A program made the position numbers and the translations under genes. The notes beneath the pieces were generated by a model. The model saw nothing but the letters and a program-made list of their open reading frames with translations. It did not search any database and was not told where the DNA came from. This document shows, in pieces, positions 7,916 to 18,298 of a stretch of DNA of 64,000 nucleotides. Origin of the DNA: Balneola sp. Lineage in GTDB: Bacteria; Bacteroidota; Rhodothermia; Balneolales; Balneolaceae. Positions within the stretch are counted from its first letter, which is position 1; every line of letters starts with the position of its first letter. The stretch lies in contig JAEPPZ010000013.1 in assembly GCA_017640785.1 (NCBI GenBank), positions 1-64,000 of the forward strand, in the 5' to 3' direction.

Positions 7916-7980
7916 TTGATTTTGATCCGCTGAAGAGCTTGATATCAAGACAAAAGTAGGTAGCATTGTGCTCAACTAAG

Positions 7981-8030
7981 CCGTCGATTTCATTACTTTC
8001 TTGGCTCGCCAATAATTCTAAAGATCGATG
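7981..8030. repeat. 50-bp dispersed repeat, copy 2
   Basis: This is the counterpart of 134-183 with a few substitutions. It ends 17 bases after the stop of the minus-strand gene at 8047-8601. It has no coding frame and no strong internal hairpin, so its role is unknown. Confidence 0.7.
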
Positions 8031-8046
8031 AAAACGTAGCATTCAA

Positions 8047-8601
8047 TTATCGTCTGCTTGCATTCGCAATTTCTTCAAAATCAACGTTTTTGTATTCAAA
8101 TTGAGTTTGTTCGAATAACTGATCGCTGTGATTTTCTCTCCAGTCTTTGTGAAGGGCTAACTGAGCTCCTTCCGGCGGATAAACAGTAAATTTTACGGTG
8201 TAGAGATCATCTCTTTTTCCGGGCAAGCTGATGTTTCTTGCATAGTGAAGATTATCGATCAAATTGATATGTGGAACGACCTGAATATCCTCTAATCGTT
8301 CTCCGGTGCGCTCATTGATCACTTCAGCAGTAATAGTGAGATAAGCCACAAAGCCACCTCTGGGCGCTCCTTCAGGAACTGTCACAGTTTTATCTGATGC
8401 CCAATTAACTCTGGCTTCGAGATGAACATCAGTTTTTGATTCTTCCAGATGAAGATCAGAAGGAGTGACGTTATCCTTAATAGCACCTTCAAAAATTACC
8501 CGGATTCCGGGTTTAACAAGCTCACTCCCGATGATCAGTTCCTGAGCCGGAAGTAAATTAGTAGATAAAAAAGTTATCAGGAGTAAAAGAAGTAGTCTCA
8601 T
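8047..8601 (-). CDS. P19/Tp34-type periplasmic metal-binding protein (Iron_transport family)
   Basis: The 184-residue protein has a cleavable signal peptide (MRLLLLLLITFLSTNLLPAQE) and a single beta-sandwich-like domain. The DLHLEESKTDVHLEARVNW block, GGFVAYLTITAEV and HYARNISLPGKRDDLYTVKF resemble the P19/FetP/Tp34 family, which binds copper and iron in the periplasm and feeds FTR1-type iron permeases. The methionine and histidine ligands of characterised members are only partly recognisable, so the family call is moderate. No permease neighbours are present; the gene appears monocistronic with a repeat-rich 3' spacer. Confidence 0.6.
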   Translation of the reverse strand: MRLLLLLLITFLSTNLLPAQELIIGSELVKPGIRVIFEGAIKDNVTPSDLHLEESKTDVHLEARVNWASDKTVTVPEGAPRGGFVAYLTITAEVINERTGERLEDIQVVPHINLIDNLHYARNISLPGKRDDLYTVKFTVYPPEGAQLALHKDWRENHSDQLFEQTQFEYKNVDFEEIANASRR

Positions 8602-8670
8602 TGATGAAATTGGATTTAAGTTTCACCAAAGATATCACTATTAAGATTAATTCTAAATAGCAATTTAATA

Positions 8671-10404
8671 TCAGCTGAGTTCTTCCATGATCTGATCGAT
8701 CTTATCCATCAATTTTTTCTGAACAAACGGGTATTCATGAACGGTTGCGATGGTATCGTTAACGCTGCAATAGAATTTGATCTTTGGCTCTGTACCGGAA
8801 GGACGAGCAGAAATAATTGCACCATCTTCAGTTATAAATTGCAGCACGTTTGATGAAGGGAGGTCAATCTCAGAAACCTCACCTGTCTTCACATTCTTTT
8901 CTTCCGTCGATTTATAATCCTTAATAGTAACCACATCAGAACCACCAAGCGAAGTTGGAGGGTTTTCTCTGAAGTTTTTCATCATCTCCAGAATTTCTTC
9001 TGCACCTGCTTTTCCTTTCTTAGTAATTGAGATCAGTTTTTCCTGATAGATACCGAAGTTTACATACATTTCCAGAAGTGCTTCATACAGACTAGATCCA
9101 TTATCTTTGTAATACGCCGCCATTTCTGCAATAATTACTGCTGAAACTACAGCATCTTTATCACGAACGTGTTCACCGATCAGGTAACCGTAACTTTCTT
9201 CACCACCGGCAATGAACTCTTTTTCACCTTCAAAATTGGTCATGAGTTCACCAATATATTTGAAACCGGTTAAGGTGTTGAAACAATCCACAGAATAAGA
9301 TTCCGCGATCTCATCAATCAGGTAAGAGGTAACCACCGTTTTTACGATATACTGATTTCCATTCAGTTTACCGGCGTTCTTCCAGGCAGTTAGCATATAA
9401 TTAATGATCAGGCAGGCAGTCTGGTTACCATTTAAAAGCGTCCATTCACCCGAGGTATCTTTTACTGCAATTCCTATTCTGTCCGCATCGGGATCGGTTG
9501 CCATTACTAATTCAGCATCAATTTCTTTGGCTTTATCCAGAGCCATTGCCAGAGCATCCTGTTCTTCCGGGTTCGGGTATACTACCGTTGGGAAATTTCC
9601 ATCCACAACCATTTGCTCTTCAACCAATGTCACATTTTCAAAACCATACATTTTGAGCGCAGGCGGTACTAATACACCTGCAGTTCCGTGAATGGGGGAG
9701 AAAACGATCTTCAGATCTTTCTGATTCTGTATTTCCTTCTCAGAAACGGAGAGTTTCTTTAGTTCGGCTAAATATTTCTGATCGACATCTTCTCCAATCA
9801 TTTCGATTAGCTCATTATTTCCTTCAAACTTAACATCATCGATAGAAGCTACTTTTTGTACTTCTTCCATTACGGCTTTGTCGTGTGGCGATACCAATTG
9901 TCCACCATCAGCTCCGTACGCTTTAAAGCCGTTGTACTCCTTTGGGTTGTGAGAAGCGGTAAGAACTACACCTCCCTGACAATTCAGCTCTCTTACTGCA
10001 TACGATAATTCCGGAGTTGGGCGTAATCCTTCAAAGAAATATACTTTGATTCCATTTGCTGAAAACACATCTGCAACCACTTTAGCCAGCGTGTCTGAAT
10101 TATTTCTGCAATCGTGCGCAATAGCCACTTTTATCTGCTGATCAGGATAGGTTTTCTTCAGAAAATTGCTAAATCCCTGAGTTGCTACTCCAAAAGTGTA
10201 TTTGTTCACCCGATTGGAGCCAACTCCCATAATTCCGCGCAAACCACCTGTTCCAAATTCCAGATCTTTGTAAAAAGCATCTGTTAACTCTTCGAACTTT
10301 TCTTGATCGATTAACGAGCGAATCTCTTGTTTGGAATTCTCGTCATAGCTGCCTTCCAGCCATTGATCAATTTTTTGTTGAACGGAAGAGTCAAGATTTT
10401 TCAT
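8671..10404 (-). CDS. Phospho-sugar mutase (phosphoglucomutase/phosphomannomutase)
   Basis: This alpha-D-phosphohexomutase probably interconverts glucose-1-phosphate and glucose-6-phosphate, or the mannose equivalents. The start at ATG 10404 (MKNLDSSVQQ) gives 577 residues; a TTG six codons earlier is less likely. Family motifs are all present: GTGGLRGIMG near the N-terminus, the phosphoserine loop TASHNPKEYNG, the metal-binding DPDADRIG, the sugar-binding GGEESYGYL, and the phosphate-binding RPSGTEPKIKFY near the C-terminus. The length fits the PgcA-like subgroup of about 570-580 residues. It is cytoplasmic. Substrate preference cannot be read from sequence alone. Confidence 0.93.
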   Translation of the reverse strand: MKNLDSSVQQKIDQWLEGSYDENSKQEIRSLIDQEKFEELTDAFYKDLEFGTGGLRGIMGVGSNRVNKYTFGVATQGFSNFLKKTYPDQQIKVAIAHDCRNNSDTLAKVVADVFSANGIKVYFFEGLRPTPELSYAVRELNCQGGVVLTASHNPKEYNGFKAYGADGGQLVSPHDKAVMEEVQKVASIDDVKFEGNNELIEMIGEDVDQKYLAELKKLSVSEKEIQNQKDLKIVFSPIHGTAGVLVPPALKMYGFENVTLVEEQMVVDGNFPTVVYPNPEEQDALAMALDKAKEIDAELVMATDPDADRIGIAVKDTSGEWTLLNGNQTACLIINYMLTAWKNAGKLNGNQYIVKTVVTSYLIDEIAESYSVDCFNTLTGFKYIGELMTNFEGEKEFIAGGEESYGYLIGEHVRDKDAVVSAVIIAEMAAYYKDNGSSLYEALLEMYVNFGIYQEKLISITKKGKAGAEEILEMMKNFRENPPTSLGGSDVVTIKDYKSTEEKNVKTGEVSEIDLPSSNVLQFITEDGAIISARPSGTEPKIKFYCSVNDTIATVHEYPFVQKKLMDKIDQIMEELS

Positions 10405-10493
10405 ACGGGTAATTAGTTTCAAAATTTAGATGTCGAATATAAAGATTCTAGCTTTGAATCTTTAGTGTTAGATATGATGAAAATATAAAAGTT

Positions 10494-10994
10494 CTACCTT
10501 GAAAGGCGATCAATTATCGCAAAGTGGTTTGGGAATTCTGAAAGGAGAGAGTCTTTTTCTGCAAGCTCGAAATCCTTGAAATCAAAACCGGGAGAAACAG
10601 TACATCCTACAAGGGAATATGAATCAGGTTCTTGAACTTCAGAAGCAAACCAAACTTCCTTAGGCACTACAAATTGTGGAACTTGTCCGTCTTCGAAATC
10701 TAATCCAATCTTTTGGAAAGAGTAATTTCCTTCTTTGTCAATCAGATGAACAACAAGGGGAGAGCCTTCATAAAAATGCCACATCTCATCTTGTTTGATT
10801 CGATGAAAGGTTGAAAAGTTGTCTGAGGTGAGTAAGAAGTAAATACCCGTACAATAGTTTCGGTCTCCATTGATATCGTTACTCAAAACCTCAGAAGGAA
10901 TTACTCCTTCACTTCTGTAAGTTTCCTTGAAGTAGCCACCTTCCGGGTGTTTTTGAAGGTTGAGTAAATTAATTAGTTGTTCTATTCTTTTCAT
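10494..10994 (-). CDS. Cupin domain-containing protein (DUF985, cupin_5)
   Basis: The 166-residue protein matches the DUF985 cupin family: LNLQKHPEGGYFKETYRS at the start, STFHRIKQDEMWHFYEGSPL in the cupin barrel, and the C-terminal SLVGCTVSPGFDFKDFELA. The HxxxxDExWHFY pattern supplies the usual cupin metal-site histidine and glutamate. The function of the family is undefined, though some members are annotated as sugar-epimerase-like. It is separated from the upstream M16 gene by a 42-bp perfect palindrome. Confidence 0.88.
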   Translation of the reverse strand: MKRIEQLINLLNLQKHPEGGYFKETYRSEGVIPSEVLSNDINGDRNYCTGIYFLLTSDNFSTFHRIKQDEMWHFYEGSPLVVHLIDKEGNYSFQKIGLDFEDGQVPQFVVPKEVWFASEVQEPDSYSLVGCTVSPGFDFKDFELAEKDSLLSEFPNHFAIIDRLSR

Positions 10995-11008
10995 ATAGAA
11001 TTCCCATC

Positions 11009-11050
11009 ATATACAGTAGGGACGTATCGCGATACGTCCCTACTGTATAT
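11009..11050. repeat. 42-bp perfect palindrome
   Basis: The sequence is symmetric about 11029/11030, reading ATATACAGTAGGGACGTATCG and then its reverse complement. It lies in the 78-base gap between the M16 gene and the cupin gene, both on the minus strand. It can form a 20-bp stem with no loop. On the minus strand no T-run follows it, so it is not a standard terminator. It could act as an mRNA-stabilising hairpin or be a mobile palindromic element. Confidence 0.85.
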
Positions 11051-11072
11051 TGAAAAAGAAAATAAGCTTGTT

Positions 11073-13907
11073 TTAATTCCCTTCTTTAAACCTGTTATTG
11101 ATAAGAACAGGCTCACCGAAACCTAGTTGTTCCAATCTATCCATTTGTGTTTTGGCATCACCAACAACCAACCAGATCATTTGATCGGGATTAGCGTATT
11201 TATGAGCCAGCTCTGAAATCTGTTCTTTGGTCATGTTTTTTACGATCTGCTCACGCTCTTTCACATAATCCGGGCTCCAGCCATAGTCACTTATATTATC
11301 CAGCATATTTAGCTTGGCACCAAGAGTTTCAAAGCTTCGGGCATTACTTTTCAGTAAAAAACTTTTAGTAGTTTCAAGATCTGTATCAGTAAAAGTAGAT
11401 GGGTATTCTTCCAGAATTTCCTTAACCAATGCAGCAGATTCGTAAGTCACGTTGGTGCGAACACCACTGCTGATGGTAAACGGTCCGGCAATGTTTGAAC
11501 CTGAAAACCCCGATCTGATTCCATAGGTATAACCTTTACCTTCGCGAAGCTCTTGTGTAAACCTGGATGCAAAACCACCACCACCAAGTATGTAATTCAT
11601 AACGGTAGCAGGATAATAATCTTCGTGAGTTTCAGGCATAGCAAGATATCCGAATCTTATTACGGATTGTTTAGCGTTTGGAACATCATAAAAATATACA
11701 GTAGATTTTTCAGGTCTTTCCGGAGTTTCAAATTCAGGAATATCTACCGACTTAGCTTCCCACTTAGCTTCAAGATCAGTCAATGAACTCATTACTTCAC
11801 TTTTCGATATAGAACCAACGATCATGAAATCAGCGACAGAAGGAGAGAAGTTTGCATTGTAATAATCCTTAAGGTCCTGGATGGTAATAGATTCCACGCT
11901 CGAAGTAGTTCCGATGGAGTTGTAAGAAAGAATATGATCTTCACCATACAGCAATTTGTTGTATGCATTTGAAGCAATACTATTTGGATTGGCGCTTTGC
12001 TGAGCTATCTGACTTAAAGTACTTTGCTTAGCAAGTTCAAATTCTGTCTCATCCCAGCGTGGTTCCAATATAATTTCTTCGACCAGATCAAGGGTTTTAC
12101 CATAATTACGAGCTAATGTATTTGCTGTGATGGTGATTGTTTGTCTGCCGGCATTTACATTGATGGAAGCACCTAGTTCATTAATAGCTTCTTCCAGTTG
12201 CTCTGGAGTTTTGTTAGCAGTTCCTCTTGTCATAAGATCTGCCATTAAATTTGAAACTCCGGTTTTCGAGGTGTTTTCTAACAGCAATCCACCTTCTATC
12301 TCTATTGTAAATTGAACGAGTGGCAATTCAGTATTTTCAATCCCGAAGACCTGCATTCCGTTTTCTAATGAACCTTCCCAAACATCCGGGACTTTCACAT
12401 CGGGGCTTTCACCATACGGAGGCTCAACAGTTCTATCAAAGCTTGAAGCTGTTCTTTCATATTCAGTTTCTTCAGGAAACTTAAATTCTTCATTTGCTTT
12501 TCCTTGTACTATCTGCTCTTCTACCACTTCCGCAGGTTTTGAATTTTCGAGAGCGAGTTCGGCTTGTCCCTGAGGAACAAAACTGGTCGCTATGAAATTC
12601 TCACCTTTGATGTATTCTTCATAAACCCTCATAACATCATCTTTAGTAACGGCAAGAGTCTTTTGAATATCTTCATTGATATATCCCGGATCACCTGCAA
12701 AAATATTGTATTGAGCCAACTGGAAAGCTTTTCCTAATACACTTGAAAGTCCATTGTAGAACTGAGTTTCAATTCCGGCTTTTATTCGATCCAGATCCGA
12801 TTCACTAAACCCTTCGGTTTCGAATTTTTTAAACGCTTTGTTTACTGATTCCGATACTTTATCAAGATCTGTTCCCGGATAGGCTCGGATTAATAAGGTA
12901 GTTTCGCCTGCTATTTCTGCATTTTGACTGAACATGAATACATTTGAAGAAAGCTGATCTTCTTCCACCAATACTTTATTGAACGGTGCTTTTTTACCGT
13001 CAGTGAGTAGCTGAGTTAAAATATCAAGGGCGTACATATCAGGATGATATTGCTTTACCGTTGGCCAAACCATTCTCAGTTCAGGTAGACGGGCAAAGTT
13101 ATCTTCATAGAATAATTTCTTTGTTTCATCAACTTCAATAGGAGCATCGGGAAGAGGAGTGATCTCTTCTCCACGTGGAATTTCAGCAAAATATTTTTCT
13201 ACCCATTCTTTGGCTTGTTCAGTATCAAAATCTCCGGCAATTACCAGAGTTGCATTATTGGGTACATACCATTTACGGTAAAACTCTTTTACATCAGCAA
13301 GCGTAGCGTTCTGAAGATCTTCCAGAGAACCAATAACCTGATGATTATAGGGATGTCCCTGTGGATACAGATTCTTACCAATCACATAGCTTGCATGACC
13401 GTAAGGTGCATTATCAACGCCCTGACGTTTTTCATTTTTCACAACTTGTTTCTCTTTGGCAACTACTGCTTCAGTAACCGTATTGATGAAATAGCCTAAT
13501 TTATCAGCTTCGGCCCAGATCATTTTTTCGAGAGCGTCATTTGGTACGGTCTGGAAATAATTGGTTCGGTCTCTGCTTGTAGAACCATTTGCACCGGAAC
13601 CTCCAATACGACTACTCATTTTATCCAATCCGCCTTTTCCCAGATTTTCAGATTCTAAAAAAAGTAAGTGTTCGAAAAGATGTGCAAAACCGGTTTTCCC
13701 TTCTTTTTCTCTTGCTGAACCAACATGGAAAGTTAAGGCCACAGCAGTAACTGGATCTGAATCATCCTGATGGAATACTACTTCTAATCCGTTATCGAGA
13801 GTAAATTTCTCATAGTTAACTGAGAATTCTTGTTTGTTGTTGGAGCATGAGCTCAAAAGAAGACCTGTAAACAGGAATGCAAAAAGGAATCTGAATTGTA
13901 ATTTCAT
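11073..13907 (-). CDS. M16 family zinc metallopeptidase, lipoprotein
   Basis: The 944-residue protein carries a lipoprotein signal peptide with lipobox LLSSC (Cys 21), so it is probably anchored in the envelope. The active-site HLFEH (HxxEH, residues 76-80) lies in the first M16 domain, with the downstream EKQVVKNEKRQG helix giving the third ligand. The second half is the inactive partner domain (NLMADLMTRGT ..., then RFTQELREGKGYTYGIRSGF). Both halves are joined in one chain, as in the tandem M16B peptidases. It is expected to degrade peptides in the periplasm. It is divergent from atpD across 362 bases. Confidence 0.93.
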   Translation of the reverse strand: MKLQFRFLFAFLFTGLLLSSCSNNKQEFSVNYEKFTLDNGLEVVFHQDDSDPVTAVALTFHVGSAREKEGKTGFAHLFEHLLFLESENLGKGGLDKMSSRIGGSGANGSTSRDRTNYFQTVPNDALEKMIWAEADKLGYFINTVTEAVVAKEKQVVKNEKRQGVDNAPYGHASYVIGKNLYPQGHPYNHQVIGSLEDLQNATLADVKEFYRKWYVPNNATLVIAGDFDTEQAKEWVEKYFAEIPRGEEITPLPDAPIEVDETKKLFYEDNFARLPELRMVWPTVKQYHPDMYALDILTQLLTDGKKAPFNKVLVEEDQLSSNVFMFSQNAEIAGETTLLIRAYPGTDLDKVSESVNKAFKKFETEGFSESDLDRIKAGIETQFYNGLSSVLGKAFQLAQYNIFAGDPGYINEDIQKTLAVTKDDVMRVYEEYIKGENFIATSFVPQGQAELALENSKPAEVVEEQIVQGKANEEFKFPEETEYERTASSFDRTVEPPYGESPDVKVPDVWEGSLENGMQVFGIENTELPLVQFTIEIEGGLLLENTSKTGVSNLMADLMTRGTANKTPEQLEEAINELGASINVNAGRQTITITANTLARNYGKTLDLVEEIILEPRWDETEFELAKQSTLSQIAQQSANPNSIASNAYNKLLYGEDHILSYNSIGTTSSVESITIQDLKDYYNANFSPSVADFMIVGSISKSEVMSSLTDLEAKWEAKSVDIPEFETPERPEKSTVYFYDVPNAKQSVIRFGYLAMPETHEDYYPATVMNYILGGGGFASRFTQELREGKGYTYGIRSGFSGSNIAGPFTISSGVRTNVTYESAALVKEILEEYPSTFTDTDLETTKSFLLKSNARSFETLGAKLNMLDNISDYGWSPDYVKEREQIVKNMTKEQISELAHKYANPDQMIWLVVGDAKTQMDRLEQLGFGEPVLINNRFKEGN

Positions 13908-14011
13908 TGTGATGATAAGAGATTGATAATTAGATCGAATATAGGACGAGATAAAATCAGAAAATGTTAAAGTAATTTCTGAGATTTTACATGAATTGAT
14001 TTTTAGGGTAA

Positions 14012-14107
14012 TGTGTCACTCAGAGCGGCAGCGAAGAGTCTGCCCATTTAAAGAACCGAGCAAGATTCACGTTGTGCAGATTCATCGGCAGTAGCCTCTG
14101 GATGACT
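14012..14107. repeat. BIME-like mosaic in the M16/atpD divergent spacer
   Basis: GTGTCACTCAGAG at one end and CCTCTGGATGACTC at the other are roughly complementary. GAGTCTGCCCAT and TGCAGATTC form a looser inner pair. The remainder of 13908-14269 holds no gene and must contain the promoters of both divergent genes, although no confident -35/-10 pair could be picked. Confidence 0.45.
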
Positions 14108-14266
14108 CGTTGTTTTAATAATATTGTTTGAACGGCTATTCATTTAAATTTAAGATGAAAAAGGATTGCCTCTAACGGCATATCTCCCTATCTTTACCAG
14201 CCTTTGCAGGAGTGCAAAATTTCAACTACTCAGACTATCAAAAATTTTAATAAAATCGCGATTTAG

Positions 14267-15763
<1,497 letters not shown>

Positions 15764-15772
15764 TTATAAAGC

Positions 15773-16030
15773 ATGAGTACTTTTATAGCACAGATCTTAA
15801 CTCCTGAAGGCTCTCTATTTGAAGGCGATGTTACCGGTGTAAAAATGCCCGGTACTGAGGGAAGTTTTGAAGTTAAAGCAAATCACGCTCCTATCGTTTC
15901 TACTCTAGAAGAAGGAGATGTGTTGGTTCGTAAATCTGAGGGAGAAACTAATTATAAGATCTCCGGTGGATTTGTAGAAGTAGCTGAAAACAAACTCACT
16001 TTATTAGCTGAATCTGTTATTGAAGAATAA
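15773..16030 (+). CDS. atpC: F0F1 ATP synthase subunit epsilon, short form
   Basis: The 85-residue protein contains the N-terminal beta-sandwich of epsilon (LTPEGSLFEGDVTGVKMPG, HAPIVSTLEEGDV, GGFVEVAENKLTLLAE). It stops where the two-helix C-terminal domain of the usual 130-140-residue epsilon would begin. That missing domain inhibits ATP hydrolysis in other bacteria, so inhibition by epsilon is unlikely here. Short epsilons occur in related lineages. It lies in an atpD-atpC operon that ends at a clear intrinsic terminator. Confidence 0.93.
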   Translation: MSTFIAQILTPEGSLFEGDVTGVKMPGTEGSFEVKANHAPIVSTLEEGDVLVRKSEGETNYKISGGFVEVAENKLTLLAESVIEE

Positions 16031-16106
16031 AACATCTGCGAGTAACGAAGTAGTCTCCCTTTAAAACAGATTACTTCACCTTGTTCGTAAATGAAAATAA
16101 ATTTAT

Positions 16107-16141
16107 AAAGCCGGTTTTCGAAAGAGAATCGGCTTTTTTTT
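16107..16141 (+). terminator. Intrinsic terminator after atpDC
   Basis: AAAGCCGGTTTTC pairs with the downstream GAATCGGCTTT and is followed by a run of T. It ends the atpDC transcript 77 bases after the atpC stop. The same terminator, with one main change, recurs at 16812-16847. Confidence 0.85.
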
Positions 16142-16246
16142 GACATTATATTCATATTCAATCCTTCTAAAAATCTATCTACACAATAATTAGAGCTTTG
16201 TTCTATTATTAAGTCTGTGTTTTTAAATTATTGATAAAACCTAAAT

Positions 16247-16738
16247 ATGAGATTAATTTTATTGATCATAGTCGTCTTATTTGCCTGTTCCGATGATAAA
16301 AGTAGCTTTATGAATAAGCTTCCGGAAAAGGTTAAAATAGATGGCGTTGCCAAGGGTGAAGTAGATGGGATTAGTATAAATTGTTTTATTGATTTCTCTT
16401 CAATTGAAATAAAAAAAGAGAATGGAAATACCTATTTAGATTTCAGTGGTTATGCCGGTAGAAGTGCTTTGCAAAATGATGGCAGTGGAGTTGCATTCGA
16501 TGCCTTAGCTGCAGGTTCTTTTAGAATTGATTTTTCGAATAAGGACGAAATAATTTTGATAGATACTTTTCATGTACCTAATGATCCTCCTGATTTTTGG
16601 GGTGAATTGCTTTTTCTTGAAGGTGAGTTAATTGATGATCAAAAGTGGAGAGGAAAATGGACTTGTTATCCATTTTATACTAGAGGAGATACCATAGGTA
16701 ACATAAATGGAAATTGGAACTTGTACGAAGCAGATTAA
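16247..16738 (+). CDS. Small hypothetical lipoprotein
   Basis: The 163-residue protein has a short lipoprotein signal (MRLILLIIVVLFAC, lipobox LFAC, Cys 14) followed by a beta-rich domain with DGISINCFIDFSS, YLDFSGYAGRSALQN and KWTCYPFYTRGD. I do not recognise a family. It is probably exported and membrane-anchored. The gene and its spacers are AT-rich, and the segment is enclosed between two near-identical terminators, which hints that it was inserted or duplicated between atpDC and the MFS gene. Confidence 0.7.
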   Translation: MRLILLIIVVLFACSDDKSSFMNKLPEKVKIDGVAKGEVDGISINCFIDFSSIEIKKENGNTYLDFSGYAGRSALQNDGSGVAFDALAAGSFRIDFSNKDEIILIDTFHVPNDPPDFWGELLFLEGELIDDQKWRGKWTCYPFYTRGDTIGNINGNWNLYEAD

Positions 16739-16811
16739 ATTTTTTTTAATTCTATCTAATCTCAAAAAAGAAAGGCAATCAAGTAAAATATCATGTTACC
16801 TGCCTGCTAAG

Positions 16812-16847
16812 AAAAGCCGATTTTCGAAAGAGAATCGGCTTTTTTTT
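16812..16847 (+). terminator. Intrinsic terminator, near-copy of the atpDC terminator
   Basis: AAAAGCCGATTTTC pairs with GAATCGGCTTTT and is followed by T8. The 30-plus-base match to 16107-16141 is too long to be chance convergence of two terminators. Confidence 0.85.
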
Positions 16848-16891
16848 GTACTAATATTTAATGTATTATTTTGGATTAAAAAATAATACGT

Positions 16892-18277
16892 ATGAATAAT
16901 AGATTATTAATTCTTGCTACTGTTGTAGCTTCTTTAGGTGGTTTACTTTTTGGGTACGATACAGGCGTCATAAACGGTTCTCAGTTTTACTTTTCTAAAT
17001 TTTTTGAACTTTCAACTTTTATGAAAGGTTGGGCGGTAAGCAGTGCCTTAGTGGGTTGCTTTTTAGGAGCTATTATCGCCGGCTTCTTAAGTAATTATTT
17101 AGGAAGGAAAACGACTTTAATATTATCAGCGGTTCTTTTTACTCTGTCAGCTTGGGGATCAGGATTACCATCATTTTTCCCACAATCTATTGAAATCTTG
17201 ATTTTCTTCAGAGTATTGGGAGGGTTAGGAATTGGTATAGCTTCGATGACTGCCCCAATGTATATAGCTGAAATCTCTCCTGCAGCTAGTAGAGGTAAAA
17301 TGGTTACCTATTATCAGGTAGCAATAGTGACTGGTTTTTTTGTAGTATTCTTAGCTACCTATTTTATTGGAAGTTCGATGACTGAGATTGAAAACTTAGA
17401 ATATGGATGGAGATACATGTTTTGGTCTGAACTCATTCCCTGCATTCTATTTTTAGGTTTGTTGTTTTTTGTACCAAGAAGCCCAAGATGGCTAGTGATA
17501 AAAAACAGAACAAATGAAGCTTTAGATATTCTAAGATCAATACATGGAGAAGAACTTGCAAAAAAAGAATATGAAGAGATAAAACTTTCAATAGTAAACG
17601 ACAATAAAAAGGAATTAAAATCAATATTAAGTAAGTCTGTTTTACCTGTTATTATTATTGGTAGCGTGTTATCAATCTTACAACAAACAACAGGTATAAA
17701 TGCCGTTTTATATTATGGCGCTGATATCTTTGAAAAGGCTTTAGGTTTTGGGCAGGAAGATATTTTAAAACAGCAAATATTGTTAGCAGGTATAAATTTC
17801 ATATGCACATTTATTGCTATGTATTCTGTAGATAAACTAGGTCGTAAGCCACTTATTATTTATGGATCTTTAGGAATGTTAGCCGGGTTCTTACTACTTG
17901 GCATTACACTTATGAGCAATCAGGTTGGGTTACTTTCTTTGATCGGTATTTTGATATTTATAGGATCATTTTCTCTATCTATGGGGCCTGTAACTTGGGT
18001 TTTGTTATCTGAAATATTCCCAAACAGTGTACGTAGTAAAGCGTTATCCATAGCCGTGGCAGCACAATGGGCCGCTAATTATGCTGTTTCTCAATCTTTT
18101 CCGGTAGTAGCTGAAAGCACTGTAAATACAGAAGGGTTTTGGAATAATTCTTTGCCGTATTTCATTTTTTCAGGATTTATAATTCTCTTGATCATTTTTA
18201 CACTCAAATTTATTCCTGAAACGAAAGGCAAAAGTCTGGAAGAATTGGAAGAAATATGGGAAAATAAATATGCTTAG
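16892..18277 (+). CDS. Sugar porter (MFS superfamily)
   Basis: The 461-residue inner-membrane protein has the 12-helix layout of the MFS sugar porter family (XylE/GalP/GLUT-like), which imports sugars with protons. Diagnostic motifs are GGLLFGYDTGVINGS in helix 1, GRKTT after helix 2, PRSPRWL before the central loop, QQTTGINAVLYY in helix 7, DKLGRKPL between helices 8 and 9, GPVTWVLLSEIFP in helix 10, and PETKGKSLEELEEIW at the C-terminus. The substrate is not predictable. The gene is more AT-rich than atpD. It is 21 bases upstream of the split DUF4350-like gene. Confidence 0.93.
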   Translation: MNNRLLILATVVASLGGLLFGYDTGVINGSQFYFSKFFELSTFMKGWAVSSALVGCFLGAIIAGFLSNYLGRKTTLILSAVLFTLSAWGSGLPSFFPQSIEILIFFRVLGGLGIGIASMTAPMYIAEISPAASRGKMVTYYQVAIVTGFFVVFLATYFIGSSMTEIENLEYGWRYMFWSELIPCILFLGLLFFVPRSPRWLVIKNRTNEALDILRSIHGEELAKKEYEEIKLSIVNDNKKELKSILSKSVLPVIIIGSVLSILQQTTGINAVLYYGADIFEKALGFGQEDILKQQILLAGINFICTFIAMYSVDKLGRKPLIIYGSLGMLAGFLLLGITLMSNQVGLLSLIGILIFIGSFSLSMGPVTWVLLSEIFPNSVRSKALSIAVAAQWAANYAVSQSFPVVAESTVNTEGFWNNSLPYFIFSGFIILLIIFTLKFIPETKGKSLEELEEIWENKYA

Positions 18278-18298
18278 TACTCACTTATAGAAATTAAA

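Noticed and set aside
16791-16800. TGTTACCTGC at 16794, identical to the R'-like end of palindrome A, as another cassette border
   Set aside because: No matching left arm or inner box is present nearby. A 10-base match alone is weak, so it was not listed as an attachment site.
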